This document shows positions 52,468-61,700 of a stretch of 64,000 bases of DNA, one piece after another. A model generated the notes under the pieces. It worked only from the letters and a program-made list of their open reading frames with translations. It was not told where the DNA came from and ran no database searches. This DNA comes from Microthrixaceae bacterium. Lineage in GTDB: Bacteria > Actinomycetota > Acidimicrobiia > Acidimicrobiales > Microtrichaceae. Numbering within the stretch: position 1 is the stretch's first letter; every line of letters starts with the position of its first letter. Location of the stretch: contig JAMLGM010000007.1 of assembly GCA_023957975.1 (NCBI GenBank), forward strand, positions 153,395-217,394, in the 5' to 3' direction. The translations under genes and the position numbers were made by a program.

Positions 52468-52869
52468 GATGTCGGTGAGCCACAACTCGTTCGGCTCGTC
52501 AGCGGTGAAGTCCCGGCGTACCAGGTCGTCATGGGCCGCCGTGGCGGGCTTGGAGGCCTTGGGACGTTTGGGTTTACCGAACCTCGACCACCAGCGGCGG
52601 TCTCGGCAAATCCGCCACACGACCCGGTCCGACACCTCCGCGTGGTCGTCGATGCGGCGGACCTCATCGGCGAGGAACCGGTAGCCGAACTCGGGATCGT
52701 CACGATGCGCGTCGAAGATCGCGTTAGCGAGCCAAGCCTCGTCGAGTTGATCGTCGCTGAACGGCCGGTCGAGCCACCGATAGTAAGGCTGGCGAGCAAG
52801 GCCAAGTACCCGACACGACACCACCACGAGAACCCCGTCTGCGGCAAGCTCGGACACGAGCGGGTACAT
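52468..52869 (-). pseudogene. IS3-family transposase OrfB, 5' exon
   Basis: 134 codons of OrfB (MYPLVSELAADGVLVVVSCRV ... RRDFTADEPNELWLTDI): the N-terminal HTH_21-like region and the first strand of the DDE domain, ending right after the first catalytic Asp. The group II intron begins at the next base, in phase 0. The ATG overlaps the orfA stop by one base (TGATG). The 3' exon is truncated, so OrfB cannot be functional even after splicing. Confidence 0.88.
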
Positions 52870-53162
52870 CAGCCTTTTGGGAGGTTCGCCAGGCCGAAAT
52901 ACGCCGCGGCCCGGCGTAGCACCTCGTTTTCCATCTCCAACAGCCGCACACGCTTGCGCAGCTCGCGGTTCTCGACGGACTCGGTCGTGGTGACGCCAGC
53001 GTGATCGCCGTCATCGACAGCGGCCCGGCGAAGCCACTTCGACAACGTCATCGGATGGATCCCGAAATCGGCGGCGACCTGCTCCAGGGTCACACCATCG
53101 GGACGACTCCGAGCGACCCTCACAACATCGTCGCGGAACTCCTGCGGATAAGGCTTGGGCAT
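52869..53162 (-). CDS. IS3-family transposase OrfA
   Basis: 97-residue HTH protein: MPKPYPQEFRDDVVRVARSR at the start, a helix-turn-helix around LEQVAADFGIHPMTLSKWLRRA, and a leucine-zipper-like C-terminus (NRELRKRVRLLEMENEVLRRAAAYF). It normally regulates and joins OrfB to form transposase. The frame is intact although the partner OrfB is split. The ATG at 53162 is preferred; a longer frame from 53195 adds non-conserved residues. Confidence 0.88.
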   Translation of the reverse strand: MPKPYPQEFRDDVVRVARSRPDGVTLEQVAADFGIHPMTLSKWLRRAAVDDGDHAGVTTTESVENRELRKRVRLLEMENEVLRRAAAYFGLANLPKG

Positions 53163-53238
53163 GAGAACATCCTTCCAGGCCTGCCCCACAGGCAAGCCAG
53201 CTCAGATGTCACCCCACCCCGCGGCAGTCCCCTACCTC

Positions 53239-53853
53239 TCAGTCGTCTCGGAAGACTCCGTAGTTGCGTCGCAACGTGTCCGCAAATTCCGAGTCAGGTG
53301 CACTGCCGCCGAGGTTCACCCCAAGAAAGCCGTCAAGCGCCTCATCCGCGTTGAGGAAAGGTCCGTTCTCAAGTTCCCATGAAGCGAGAGCGGAAGGCGT
53401 TGTGCTCACGACAAGGCCTGCAATGTTGCGCTCCACCCAGATACCCCAGCGACCCGAGGTTCCAAAGATGGCGACGGTGTCAGCTACGTACCCGATCAGT
53501 CCGGCTGGCCCGCGCGGCGACTCGCCGAACAAGCCGGTCCGATAGCAGTCGGCGGTACCACTTGATGAGCAGGTGAAGCCGCCGTATTCACCGGTCGTGC
53601 TGAGGATGAAGCTCGCCGTATCTGATTCCGCCACCATTACACTCACATCGGTGTCGCCATGGACGATTGCGAGCGACGACACCAGATCCCAAGCATCATC
53701 GAGGAAGATGACATCGCCATCGAAGAACGGTGAGCGCGACGTCAGGAGCGTGGACACGACGTGCGGCAATCGGCTGTTCAGGTTGAAGACTGCCTCAGCC
53801 TGGCTTCGGAGCTGTCTCCAGGGCTCTGCTGAGTGGACGCGGACGCTGGTCAT
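53239..53853 (-). CDS. Candidate immunity protein of the orphan RHS toxin
   Basis: The 204-residue protein is of no family I recognise. It is acidic, without signal peptide or membrane helix, with a beta-rich middle (VSVMVAESDTASFILSTTGEYGGFTC). Its ATG overlaps the end of the orphan RHS cassette by 4 nt, exactly where polymorphic toxin systems encode the cognate immunity protein, and the same overlap is seen for the main RHS gene and its DUF6188-like neighbour. Function is inferred from position only. Confidence 0.6.
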   Translation of the reverse strand: MTSVRVHSAEPWRQLRSQAEAVFNLNSRLPHVVSTLLTSRSPFFDGDVIFLDDAWDLVSSLAIVHGDTDVSVMVAESDTASFILSTTGEYGGFTCSSSGTADCYRTGLFGESPRGPAGLIGYVADTVAIFGTSGRWGIWVERNIAGLVVSTTPSALASWELENGPFLNADEALDGFLGVNLGGSAPDSEFADTLRRNYGVFRDD

Positions 53854-55466
53854 CCGCCGAGCCGAATCTTGAGAGTGAAGGAGGAAGATCCAGCGGGGTA
53901 GAAGTCGGCTGTCGGGCCGCCTGTCGATGCCGCTCCGTCCCTCACGACGTAGCGGGCTCCGTTGCGCTCGTACGAAACGATGTTCTTCTCGGCGCGCAGC
54001 ACGGTGGGCCGGTAGCTCGCTTCGATCAGGTTGTGCTCAAAGTTTGATCGACTGACGCTGGTCTGAACATTTCGGACCCGGCTGCCCTTGGCAGTGATGT
54101 CAATGTAGTCATCCGCCAGTCCAGCGAGGTTGTCTGTCGCCTTCGGGGCGATGATTTGTGGTGTGGCGTGTACGCGGCCTCTGCTGATGATTTGTACGAG
54201 TTTGCTGAAGCCGATGCCTACCACGTCGACATCTGTCATATCTCCTTTGGCGACGGATTCAAGACTCGATATGAACTCGGCGCCGTTGATTGCGAGGTTC
54301 GCTCCGGCGCCCAGCCCGCCGGAGAGGGCAGCTGTAACTGCAGTCTCGACCACACCAACATATTGTTTGATTCTTTGAAACGCTGAGTGAAGGTCCTTTC
54401 GGCGCACATAGCTCTGCGCGCTAGTACATGTGATTACGTGATCAATGTCTAGCTCGCCGCAGGAGAACCCTCGGGTGGTTCCCCAATAGGTGACGGCAAA
54501 GCATGCCATTTCAAGGGCAGTGTTGAACCGGGAACAATCGTTCCCAATCATCTCGACTGGATCCCAAGAACCTTTAGCTAGCGTAAAATCTAGGTCTCCT
54601 GGTAGGCCGATGCCTGGTGCGAGGCCGAGTGGGTCTTGCCAGTTGATGGGGTTGTTGTTGACGTAGTGGTATGGGTTTCCGGAGGTGGGTGTTGCTGGTA
54701 TGTCGTCGAGGGGGTCGGTGGTGGTGAAGGTGCCCGTTGTTGGGTTGTAGTCTCGTGCGCGTAGGTAGAGACCGGTTTGTGTGTTGAGTTCGCTGCGGTA
54801 TCCGAGTTTTGGTGCGGCGGCTGTGGTGGCACCGGTGGGGTTACCCCACGGGTCGTAGCTGGTTGCGTTGGCGAAGCTTTGTCCGGTGCTGTTGATGATG
54901 GATCCGAGCGCGTCGGTCGCGAACACGGTTGGCGTGTTGCCTTTAGCCGATGCGACAATGCCGGCGGGTCCATGAACGAGCGCGTTGTTGGAGGACCCGT
55001 CGAGTAGTGAAACGATTTGTGGGATCGGCTGGTTGATATCCCAGTCGTATTTGACGTAACGCAGGAACGAGTCTGATGGTCCGGTGGTCGTGACTCGGTG
55101 GAGAAGCCCGCCGCTGTTGTATGCCCGGTTTTCTTTGGTGATCGTGGTTCCGTTGTTGGCGCGGGTGATGGTTGCTGTTTGGCCGAGCGGGTTGTAGGTG
55201 TAGTTGGTGGTCGCGGAGCCGATGGTTTGGCTGCTACGGCGTCCTGCGGTGTCATATCGATCAGCGGTCGGGTGAGGAGTGCCACCCAACATTGGGGGAA
55301 CGTAGGCCGGGTCGGTGGACACCCACCCGAGCCCTGCCGCGTTGCAGGACTGGGTCCAGGTTTCACCCTCCGGGTTCGTTACCGAAACCGCCAACGCGTC
55401 GTAGTCAAACGACATCACCCCACCATCAGGCGCATTGACCTCATCAACCAGACCGTTCGCGAGATA
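53850..55466 (-). pseudogene. Orphan RHS C-terminal cassette with alternative toxin tip
   Basis: About 540 residues of RHS scaffold, starting in frame at YLANGLVDEV, cut off at its 5' side by an IS256 fragment. It carries the RHS core (YDPWGNPTGATTAAAPKLGYRSELNTQ, NPYHYVNNNPINWQDPLGL) and the about 160-residue conserved stretch also found in the main RHS. After TPQII it diverges into a 99-residue C-terminus with RGRVRNVQT-like, YVVRDGAASTGGPTADFY and LKIRLGG motifs, probably a toxin tip with a nuclease-like fold (family unassigned). No start codon of its own is expected; it resembles a silent or donor cassette. The upstream frame to 55781 is not RHS. Confidence 0.82.
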
Positions 55467-55990
55467 GGTGAGGGACTGTCGCAGGGGGTGTGTAACCGGG
55501 AGTGGGCCTGAAGGTTCGCGGCGTGTGGTCGCGGGCCGCGAAGAGTCTTTCCTATGGCATCGACATCGAACGTTGTGACCGGTGGCGAGGCGTCGGGACC
55601 GGTGGAGCTGGTGTCGCGTGATGTGTTGGTGTCTGCGGCTGCTGAGCGGCTCGTTGAGGACGCGAAACCGACCGGCATCGCGCTCACCGGTGAAGGCGAT
55701 CTGGTGGCTGGGCTGGTGCAACGGGTATTGCAGGCAGCACTGGAGTCCGAGATCACCTGCCATCTCGGCTACGAGTCCCATGCAGTCGAGGGTAGAGGCT
55801 CGGGCAACTCACGCGACGGTTATTACCCGAAAACGGTGTGCACTGAAATCGGCGACGTGGGCCTGCGCGTCCCCCGCGACCGCAACGCCAGCCGGTTGGT
55901 CAGCGTCGCTTGTCGGGGCTCGATCAGATGGTGATCTCGTTGTACGTCAAAGGGCTCACCACCGGCGACATCGCCGCGCATCTCGAAGAC
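55467..55990 (+). pseudogene. IS256-family transposase, 5' fragment
   Basis: Starts with a terminal-repeat-like GGGACTGTCGCAGGGGGTGT. The reading frame begins at 55554 with MASTSNVVTGGEASG and continues through VQRVLQAALESEITCHLGYESHAVEGRG and GNSRDGYYPKTVCTEIGDVGLRVPRDRN, matching the N-terminus of mutator-type transposases. A frameshift around 55895-55915 moves the continuation LDQMVISLYVKGLTTGDIAAHLED into another frame. The gene ends abruptly at about 55990 and lacks the DDE catalytic core. Confidence 0.8.
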
Positions 55991-56210
55991 GTAAATGACT
56001 GAGGGTCCCCCGCTGTTCCGGACGGTTGGTTACGCTGCTTGTTGCGCATCGTACTGGCGTTCCCACCCAACGCGACGCTCAACAAACGGGCGGCATTCCG
56101 GCGCCGAGCGAGGTGTGGATCCGTGTGTTGTTGTACGTGTTGATCCACTTGAAGATCTCGGCGCGAGCCTGCGCGTGGCTGAGACGAAACTGGTCTTCTT
56201 TTCGAGCGCG
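55991..56210 (-). pseudogene. IS3-family OrfB C-terminal remnant
   Basis: On the minus strand a short frame ends with FRLSHAQARAEIFKWINTYNN then TRIHTSLGAGMPPVC, the typical C-terminus of IS3 OrfB (catalytic Glu region followed by the YNxxRxHxSLG block). The last residues and the following LGGNAS segment need a frameshift. The left border at about 55990 begins TGAGGGTCCCCCGCTG, probably the element's terminal repeat. The rest of the element has been lost to the neighbouring IS110. Confidence 0.6.
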
Positions 56211-56269
56211 GCGGAGCCTCGGGCCGTAGGCCCGAAGATCGTTGGTGTCGTGGTTGGGGGTCGGGGCGG

Positions 56270-57499
56270 TTAGGCGAGGGTGACGGTGTGGCCGAGCGCT
56301 TCGAGTTTGCGAGTGAGCCGCCGTGCCTCGGTGTTGGGGTCTCGTCGCTTGTCGTACCAGTCGGTGCCGAGATCGATCCACGGCTCGTTGGTGGTGTGCA
56401 TGTGCCAGTAGCCGACGATGATCGAGTGAGCGACAGCGGTCACGGCCTTTTGGGGTCCGAGACGGGGAACGAGGCGCCGGTAGCGGGTCGACAAGAACGT
56501 GTTGGAGGTCCGCGATGCCGCCCAGCCGGCTTGGCGGAGCGCGTTGGCGAGCCACGGGTTCGTCTTCGATGACGCTGCCCGCCGTTGCTTGCCGGCGGAC
56601 TCGTTGTTGCCGGGAGCGACGCCGCACCACGCCGCGAGGTGGTCTGCTGTGGGGAAGATGCTCATGTCGAAGCCGATCTCAGCGGCGAACACCTCCGCGG
56701 TACGCAGATCGACACCAGGGATCGTTCGCGTCAGCTCGATCCGGTCACCGACAGCGATCGTGGCGTCAGCGATCTGGCGGCTCAACGACTCGATGACTCC
56801 GTTGTGGAAGTCGTAGGCCTCCAAGCAGGTCCCGAGCATCTGGCGGTGGTGGTCGGTGAAACGGTTCTCCAACGCCGCGGCGAGTTCGGTGCGTTTGGAC
56901 CGCAGTGTGCCCTTCGCGAGGTCCGCCAAGCGGACAGGGTTCGTGTCGCCGGCCACGAGCGCGTCGAGCATCGCTCGTCCTGACACCCCGAAGGTCTTGG
57001 ACACCACCGACGCCAACTTGATCCCGGCGGTCTCCAACAGCCGTTCGGTCCGCTGGGACTGCTGAGTGCGCTGTTGCACAGCCCGAGCCCGATACCGGGT
57101 CAGGTCCCGAAGATCACGTTGGGGTTGTGGGGGCACGAAACTCCCGCGCAGCAGACCGGCCTCGGCCAGGTGTGCAAGCCACGCGGCGTCGGACATGTCA
57201 GTCTTTCGCCCGGGCAGCATTTTGACGTACCGGGCGTTCACCAGATCCATCTTCGCGATGGCGGGTGCGAGCAGGTCCCACACCGGCATCCAGAACACGC
57301 CAGTTGCTTCCATCGCGACGTAGCCGACCTGGCGGGCGACCAGCCACGACCGCAACTCGACCAACTGGTTGATCGTGGTCCCGAACGACTCGCGTTCAGA
57401 ACGACGCCTCGAGCCCGAACCAGACGGCACCCTTACACACGCGGTCACGCTGCGTTTGTGAACATCGAGCCCAGCGACTCGATCGTGGATCACTTCCAT
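56270..57499 (-). CDS. IS110-family transposase
   Basis: 409-residue intact DEDD-type recombinase that acts with a bridge RNA. N-terminal RuvC-like domain: AGLDVHKRSVTACV (first Asp), MEATGVFWMPV (Glu), and KTDMSDAAWLAHL (last two Asp). C-terminal Transposase_20 domain: TIPGVDLRTAEVFAAEIGFDMS, then AAWCGVAPGNNESAGKQRRA with the likely catalytic Ser, and KTNPWLANALRQAG. Length is normal. The start ATG has no close alternative. The 200-bp flank on its 5' side is non-coding and structured, as expected for the bridge RNA of IS110-group elements. It appears active-looking, unlike the surrounding IS fragments. Confidence 0.92.
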   Translation of the reverse strand: MEVIHDRVAGLDVHKRSVTACVRVPSGSGSRRRSERESFGTTINQLVELRSWLVARQVGYVAMEATGVFWMPVWDLLAPAIAKMDLVNARYVKMLPGRKTDMSDAAWLAHLAEAGLLRGSFVPPQPQRDLRDLTRYRARAVQQRTQQSQRTERLLETAGIKLASVVSKTFGVSGRAMLDALVAGDTNPVRLADLAKGTLRSKRTELAAALENRFTDHHRQMLGTCLEAYDFHNGVIESLSRQIADATIAVGDRIELTRTIPGVDLRTAEVFAAEIGFDMSIFPTADHLAAWCGVAPGNNESAGKQRRAASSKTNPWLANALRQAGWAASRTSNTFLSTRYRRLVPRLGPQKAVTAVAHSIIVGYWHMHTTNEPWIDLGTDWYDKRRDPNTEARRLTRKLEALGHTVTLA

Positions 57500-57698
57500 T
57501 ACCGTTACCTCCTGACACCAACGTGTCGTTGACGAGTCGGGAGGCTTGGGCGCGCTGAACGAGGATGAAACAAGATTCTGAGACTCGTGCTCGAAGCAAC
57601 ACTCGATGATTCCTTACCAATGCCAGCAGCCACCACGCTGTCAGACAGGCTCAACGCAAGGCGCCAAAGACAGACGGGGTCAGCGCCCAAGCCTCCCG
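57500..57698 (-). ncRNA. Candidate IS110 bridge RNA region
   Basis: A 200-bp non-coding flank lies upstream of the IS110 transposase start. It is closed by a near-perfect inverted repeat: CGGGAGGCTTGGGCGCGCTGA (57538-57558, written CGGGAGGCTTGGGCG-CGCTGA) against TCAGCGCCCAAGCCTCCCG (57680-57698) with a 2-nt bulge, so the transcript would fold into one about 160-nt domain. GACACCAACG (57514-57523) is also mirrored by CGTTGGTGTC beyond the transposase stop at 56240-56249. Boundaries, loops and guide segments were not determined. Confidence 0.5.
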
Positions 57699-57751
57699 CC
57701 AGCCAGTTTCATCCCTGATGACGAGATCCCCAACGGGGACCGAGCGACGCT

Positions 57752-57767
57752 GTCAGGATATCCTGAC
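57752..57767. promoter_or_regulatory. 16-bp perfect palindromic operator over a -10 box
   Basis: GTCAGGATATCCTGAC is a perfect palindrome. It contains TATCCT (57759-57764), which is 7 nt before the GTG at 57772. A dimeric regulator bound here would block a leaderless promoter; autoregulation by the HTH protein it controls is a natural guess. Confidence 0.6.
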
Positions 57768-57771
57768 GTGT

Positions 57772-58017
57772 GTGGAACGCCCCGAGCGCCACAAGACCGA
57801 CGCCCTGGTCAAGGCCCGCCGTCAGGTCGATGCCGTGCGCGGCGCCCAAGATGAGCTCGAAGTGTCTATTGCCCGCGCCCGGTTTTGGGGTGCGACGTGG
57901 TCCGAGATCGCTGACGCGCTCGGGATCAGCCGTCAATCTGCTCACGAGCGATACCGGCACCTCCGCTACAACCCGGCCGACCGCACCGCATGGCATGAAC
58001 CGCCACTCCCAATCTGA
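57772..58017 (+). CDS. Small HTH DNA-binding protein
   Basis: 81-residue protein with a helical N-terminus (DALVKARRQVDAVRGAQDEL) and a clear helix-turn-helix, WSEIADALGISRQSAHERYRHL. The sequence is that of compact actinobacterial HTH proteins used as transcriptional regulators. The GTG at 57772 is preferred over the ATG at 57718 because of the -10 box and because the longer N-terminus lies in the palindrome and IS flank. Its own promoter contains a 16-bp palindrome. It stands between the IS110 element and the RHS locus. Confidence 0.7.
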   Translation: MERPERHKTDALVKARRQVDAVRGAQDELEVSIARARFWGATWSEIADALGISRQSAHERYRHLRYNPADRTAWHEPPLPI

Positions 58018-58028
58018 ACGGAGGTCAC

Positions 58029-58301
58029 GCCCCGCTCAGATCCGAAGAACCCGAAAACGGGCGCATCACCCCCAGCCTCGACGCCCTCGCCCGCATCGCC
58101 CAAGCCCTCAACACCAGCCTCGACCACCTCGTCTTCGACGACATCGACCGCCGCCCCCTCCACGCCCCCGAACACGCCCTCACCGGACGCCTCGCCCCCA
58201 TCGCCGAACTACCCGAAGCCGACCAACAAGCCCTCCTCGACCACCTCGACGCCCTCCTCACCCGCACCCGCCTCCGCACCATCACCAGCGGCAGCCAGTA
58301 G
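58029..58301 (+). pseudogene. XRE-family regulator, N-terminally truncated
   Basis: In the frame ending at TAG 58299-58301 the peptide LRSEEPENGRITPSLDALAR, then IAQALNTSLDHLVFDDID and HALTGRLAPIAELPEADQQA, is the C-terminal half of an XRE/Cro-type HTH regulator (helix 4-5 and linker). The first recognition helices are missing and no start codon is apparent in frame. It begins about 11 nt after the small HTH gene, so an insertion or deletion probably removed its 5' part. Other long frames here are shadows of this one. Confidence 0.65.
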
Positions 58302-58310
58302 ACGAACGGG

Positions 58311-58730
58311 TCAGGACGGCGCTGAACTCCACGCCGTCACACCACCACCCGGAGTCGAGACCAGCTTCAGGCCCCCCGGACCGGCGAGCGTCCACGCCTC
58401 GAACTCCTCGGACGGCTCCACCGTCGCGATCGCTCCCGCTCCGAACTCGAGTTCGAGTCGGCCGCTGGCAAACGCTTCGATGCGAACAACCGAGTCACGC
58501 ACGGTGGACAGGACCGGTGCCAGCTGAACAGGGTCACCCTCTGGCACCAGGTGAACAGGATTCCGGTCGCCAAACAGGAACGGCTGCTCAGCCCGGATCT
58601 CGACATCCCCGTTCTCGGTAGCGATGACCCATGTGACCGCCCAGTCGAACGAACACCTGCTCACCGCCGCACCCTTCACCGAGACCACCCAGCGATCTGG
58701 GTGTTCCACGAGCACCGGATCCGAGTTCAT
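58311..58730 (-). CDS. DUF6188-like immunity protein for the main RHS toxin
   Basis: 139-residue soluble protein. The C-terminal LELEFGAGAIATVEPSEEFEAWTLAGPGGLKLVSTPGGGVTAW pattern (quoted here in parts: VEPSEEFEAWTL, GGLKLVSTPGGG) is characteristic of DUF6188 proteins. Its ATG overlaps the stop of the main RHS gene by 4 nt, so toxin and this protein are made together. By position in a polymorphic toxin locus it is the likely cognate immunity protein; the mechanism (direct binding of the tip) is inferred. Confidence 0.72.
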   Translation of the reverse strand: MNSDPVLVEHPDRWVVSVKGAAVSRCSFDWAVTWVIATENGDVEIRAEQPFLFGDRNPVHLVPEGDPVQLAPVLSTVRDSVVRIEAFASGRLELEFGAGAIATVEPSEEFEAWTLAGPGGLKLVSTPGGGVTAWSSAPS

Positions 58731-61700
58731 CGCGGGATGTGCGTCGCCGACGGCGGACCAGGTTTGCCAGCGAGGTCAACGGGCTGGCCATGGCTGTTGT
58801 AGATCCGGATGTAGCCGTTCGGGTACTGCGACGTTGGATCCATCACTCGAATCATGTCGGCGTTGCCAGTAGCTCCAGGCCGCTGGAACACCACCCCCTT
58901 GCCGTTGTCGGCCACACGGGGCGTCCAACCCTTCGGGATATCGACCGGAGAATCCGACATCGCCCTGAGGTACCGAGACGCCATGGCATCGCCCGCACCA
59001 AAGGCATCATCCACAGCCCCTGTTCCTCTTGGGGTGATGATTTGTGGTGTGGTGTGGACGCGGCCTTTGCTGATGATTTGTACGAGTTTGCTGAAGCCTA
59101 CGCCTACCACGTCGACATCTGTCATGTCACCTTTGGCGACGGATTCAAGACTCGATATGAACTCGATGCCGTTGATTGCGAAGTTCGCTCCGGCACCCAG
59201 CCCGCCGGAGAGGGCGGCCGTAACGGCCGTCTCGACTACACCAACATATTGTTTGATTCTTTGAAACGCTGAGTGAAGGTCCTTTCGGCGCACATAGCTC
59301 TGCGCGCTAGTACATGTGATTACGTGATCAATGTCTAGCTCGCCGCAGGAGAACCCTCGGGTGGTTCCCCAATAGGTGACGGCAAAGCATGCCATTTCAA
59401 GGGCAGTGTTGAACCGGGAACAATCGTTCCCAATCATCTCGACTGGATCCCAAGAACCTTTATTTAGCGTAAAATCTAGATCTCCTGGTAGGCCGATGCC
59501 TGGTGCGAGGCCGAGTGGGTCTTGCCAGTTGATGGGGTTGTTGTTGACGTAGTGGTATGGGTTTCCGGAGGTGGGTGTTCCTGGTATGTCGTCGAGGGGG
59601 TCGGTGGTGGTGAAGGTGCCGGTTGTTGGGTTGTAGTCTCGTGCGCGTAGGTAGAGACCGGTTTGTGTGTTGAGTTCGCTGCGGTATCCGAGTTTTGGTG
59701 CGGCGGTTGTGGCGGCACCGGTGGGGTTGCCCCACGGGTCGTAGCTGGTTGCGTTGGCGAAACTTTGTCCGGTGCTGTTGATGATGGATCCGAGCGCGTC
59801 GGTCGCGAACACGGTTGGCGTGTTGCCTTTGGTCGATGCGACAAGGCCAGCGGGTCCGTGAACGAGCGCGTTGTTGGAGGACCCGTCGAGTAGTGAAACG
59901 ATTTGTGGGATTGGCTGGTTGATGTCCCAGTCGTATTTGACGTAACGCAGGAACGAGTCTGATGGTCCGGTGGTGGTGACCCGGTGGAGAAGCCCGTCGC
60001 TGTTGTATGCGCGGTCTTCTTTCGTGATCGTGGTTCCGTTGTTGGCACGGGTGATTGTTGCTGTCTGGCCGAGCGGGTTGTAGGTGTAGTCGACGGTGTC
60101 GGTTCCGGTGGTTTCGTTGAGTCGACGACCTGCGTTGTCGTAGGTGATGGTGGTGTCTGGTCCGGATGGGTGGTCGATCGTGGTGAGTTGGGATTGGGTG
60201 TTGTAGGTGTAGCTCGTGGTCGCGGAGCCGATGGTTTGGCTGGTACGGCGTCCGGCGGTGTCATAGGTCCATGATTGGGCGGGGCCGCTTCCTGGTGTTG
60301 TGGAGGTGAGTTGTCCAGCGTTGTCGTATCCGAACGTGGCGGACTCGCCGCCGACGACAGCGATCGTGTTGACCGCTCCGGCAGTGTCATATCCGAGGTT
60401 CGTTGTGCGGTTCGCTCCGGGCGCGGTTTGGGTGGTTTGGATGAGTTGGGCGTCGTCGTAGGTGTACCCGCGTGAGGATCCACCGGGGAGTGTTTCGGCG
60501 ATCACGCGGCTTGCGTTGTCGTAGGTGTAGGTCACAAACGGGGTGAGTGCTGTACCGGTGTTGAGTTGACGGTATCCATCGATCGTGACCGCGTTCGTGC
60601 CTGCGTTACGTGTCCATTTCAGTTGCGTTGCGCCTGCCGCGGTGACTGAGGAGTCGGTGACAGCAACATCCCATGTTCCTGGGGTTGGTGCGCCGTTCAA
60701 CCATGCCCGGGCAGAAATCTGGTTGCCGTTGGTCTTCAACTGCATCCGTATCTCGGACCCGGCTGGGGGCAGCGTGAACGTGGAAAGGGTCGTGTCGGTG
60801 CCGCCAACTCGTTTGATCAGCGACGCGGTCGTCGCATCCGAGGGCACTTCGAGACGATAGGAGTCTGTTCCTGTGGCGTTTTGGCGTGCGTAGATAGCAA
60901 ACGTTGAAGCGTTCGCTGGCGAGGTTGACTCGACTTGATACGAGATCGTTGTTTCAGAGTTCGCTGCCTGGGCTGCGATCGACGTGACCGCGGTCGAGGA
61001 TCCCGTCGTGTTTGTTGTCGCCATCCGAAGACGGTTGTACTGCACCGCGCTGGAACCGCCCGACACGTGTTGGCGTGTCCATTTGTTCGGATCCGCGCCG
61101 GCGCCGTTGTCGGCGTTGAACCAATCGGTCATCGTCGCGTTCGGTGTTAGTTTCGACACCCGCCCCGCAGTGTCGTAGCTGTAGTTGATTTCAAGACCGT
61201 CAGGAGTTGTCAACTGTGCGACACGACCTCCGGTGTCATATAGGTACCGTGCGACGCGACCGTCGGTGGTGCCGGTACTGGTGACGCGTCCCGCGAGGTC
61301 ATAGGTGCTGGGTTCGGTACCCCACGGGGTCACTGTGGTGCTGTGACGCCCGGCGCTGTCATAGCCAAGGGTGTGTGTCACAACGTTGACGCCATCGGAA
61401 AACGCGGTGGAGGTCACATCACCGGCAGCGTTGAACGTGTGTGTTTGTGAGCGTGCGGATCCATCGACGATCTTGTCGAGGCGACCTGCAGTGTCGTAGC
61501 GATAGGTGGTCGGGTGAGCAGTGCCGCCCAACACTGGGGGAACGTAGGTGGTGAGTTCACCGTTGGTGTAGCCCCACAACTCGACACCCGCTGGGGTTGT
61601 GCGAGTGATCAAACGGCCCGCGTCGTCATAGGTGTAGCTGGTTTCGTTACCGAGCCCGTCAGAAACAACGTCGAGGGTGCCATCAGGGTTGTACTGGAAC

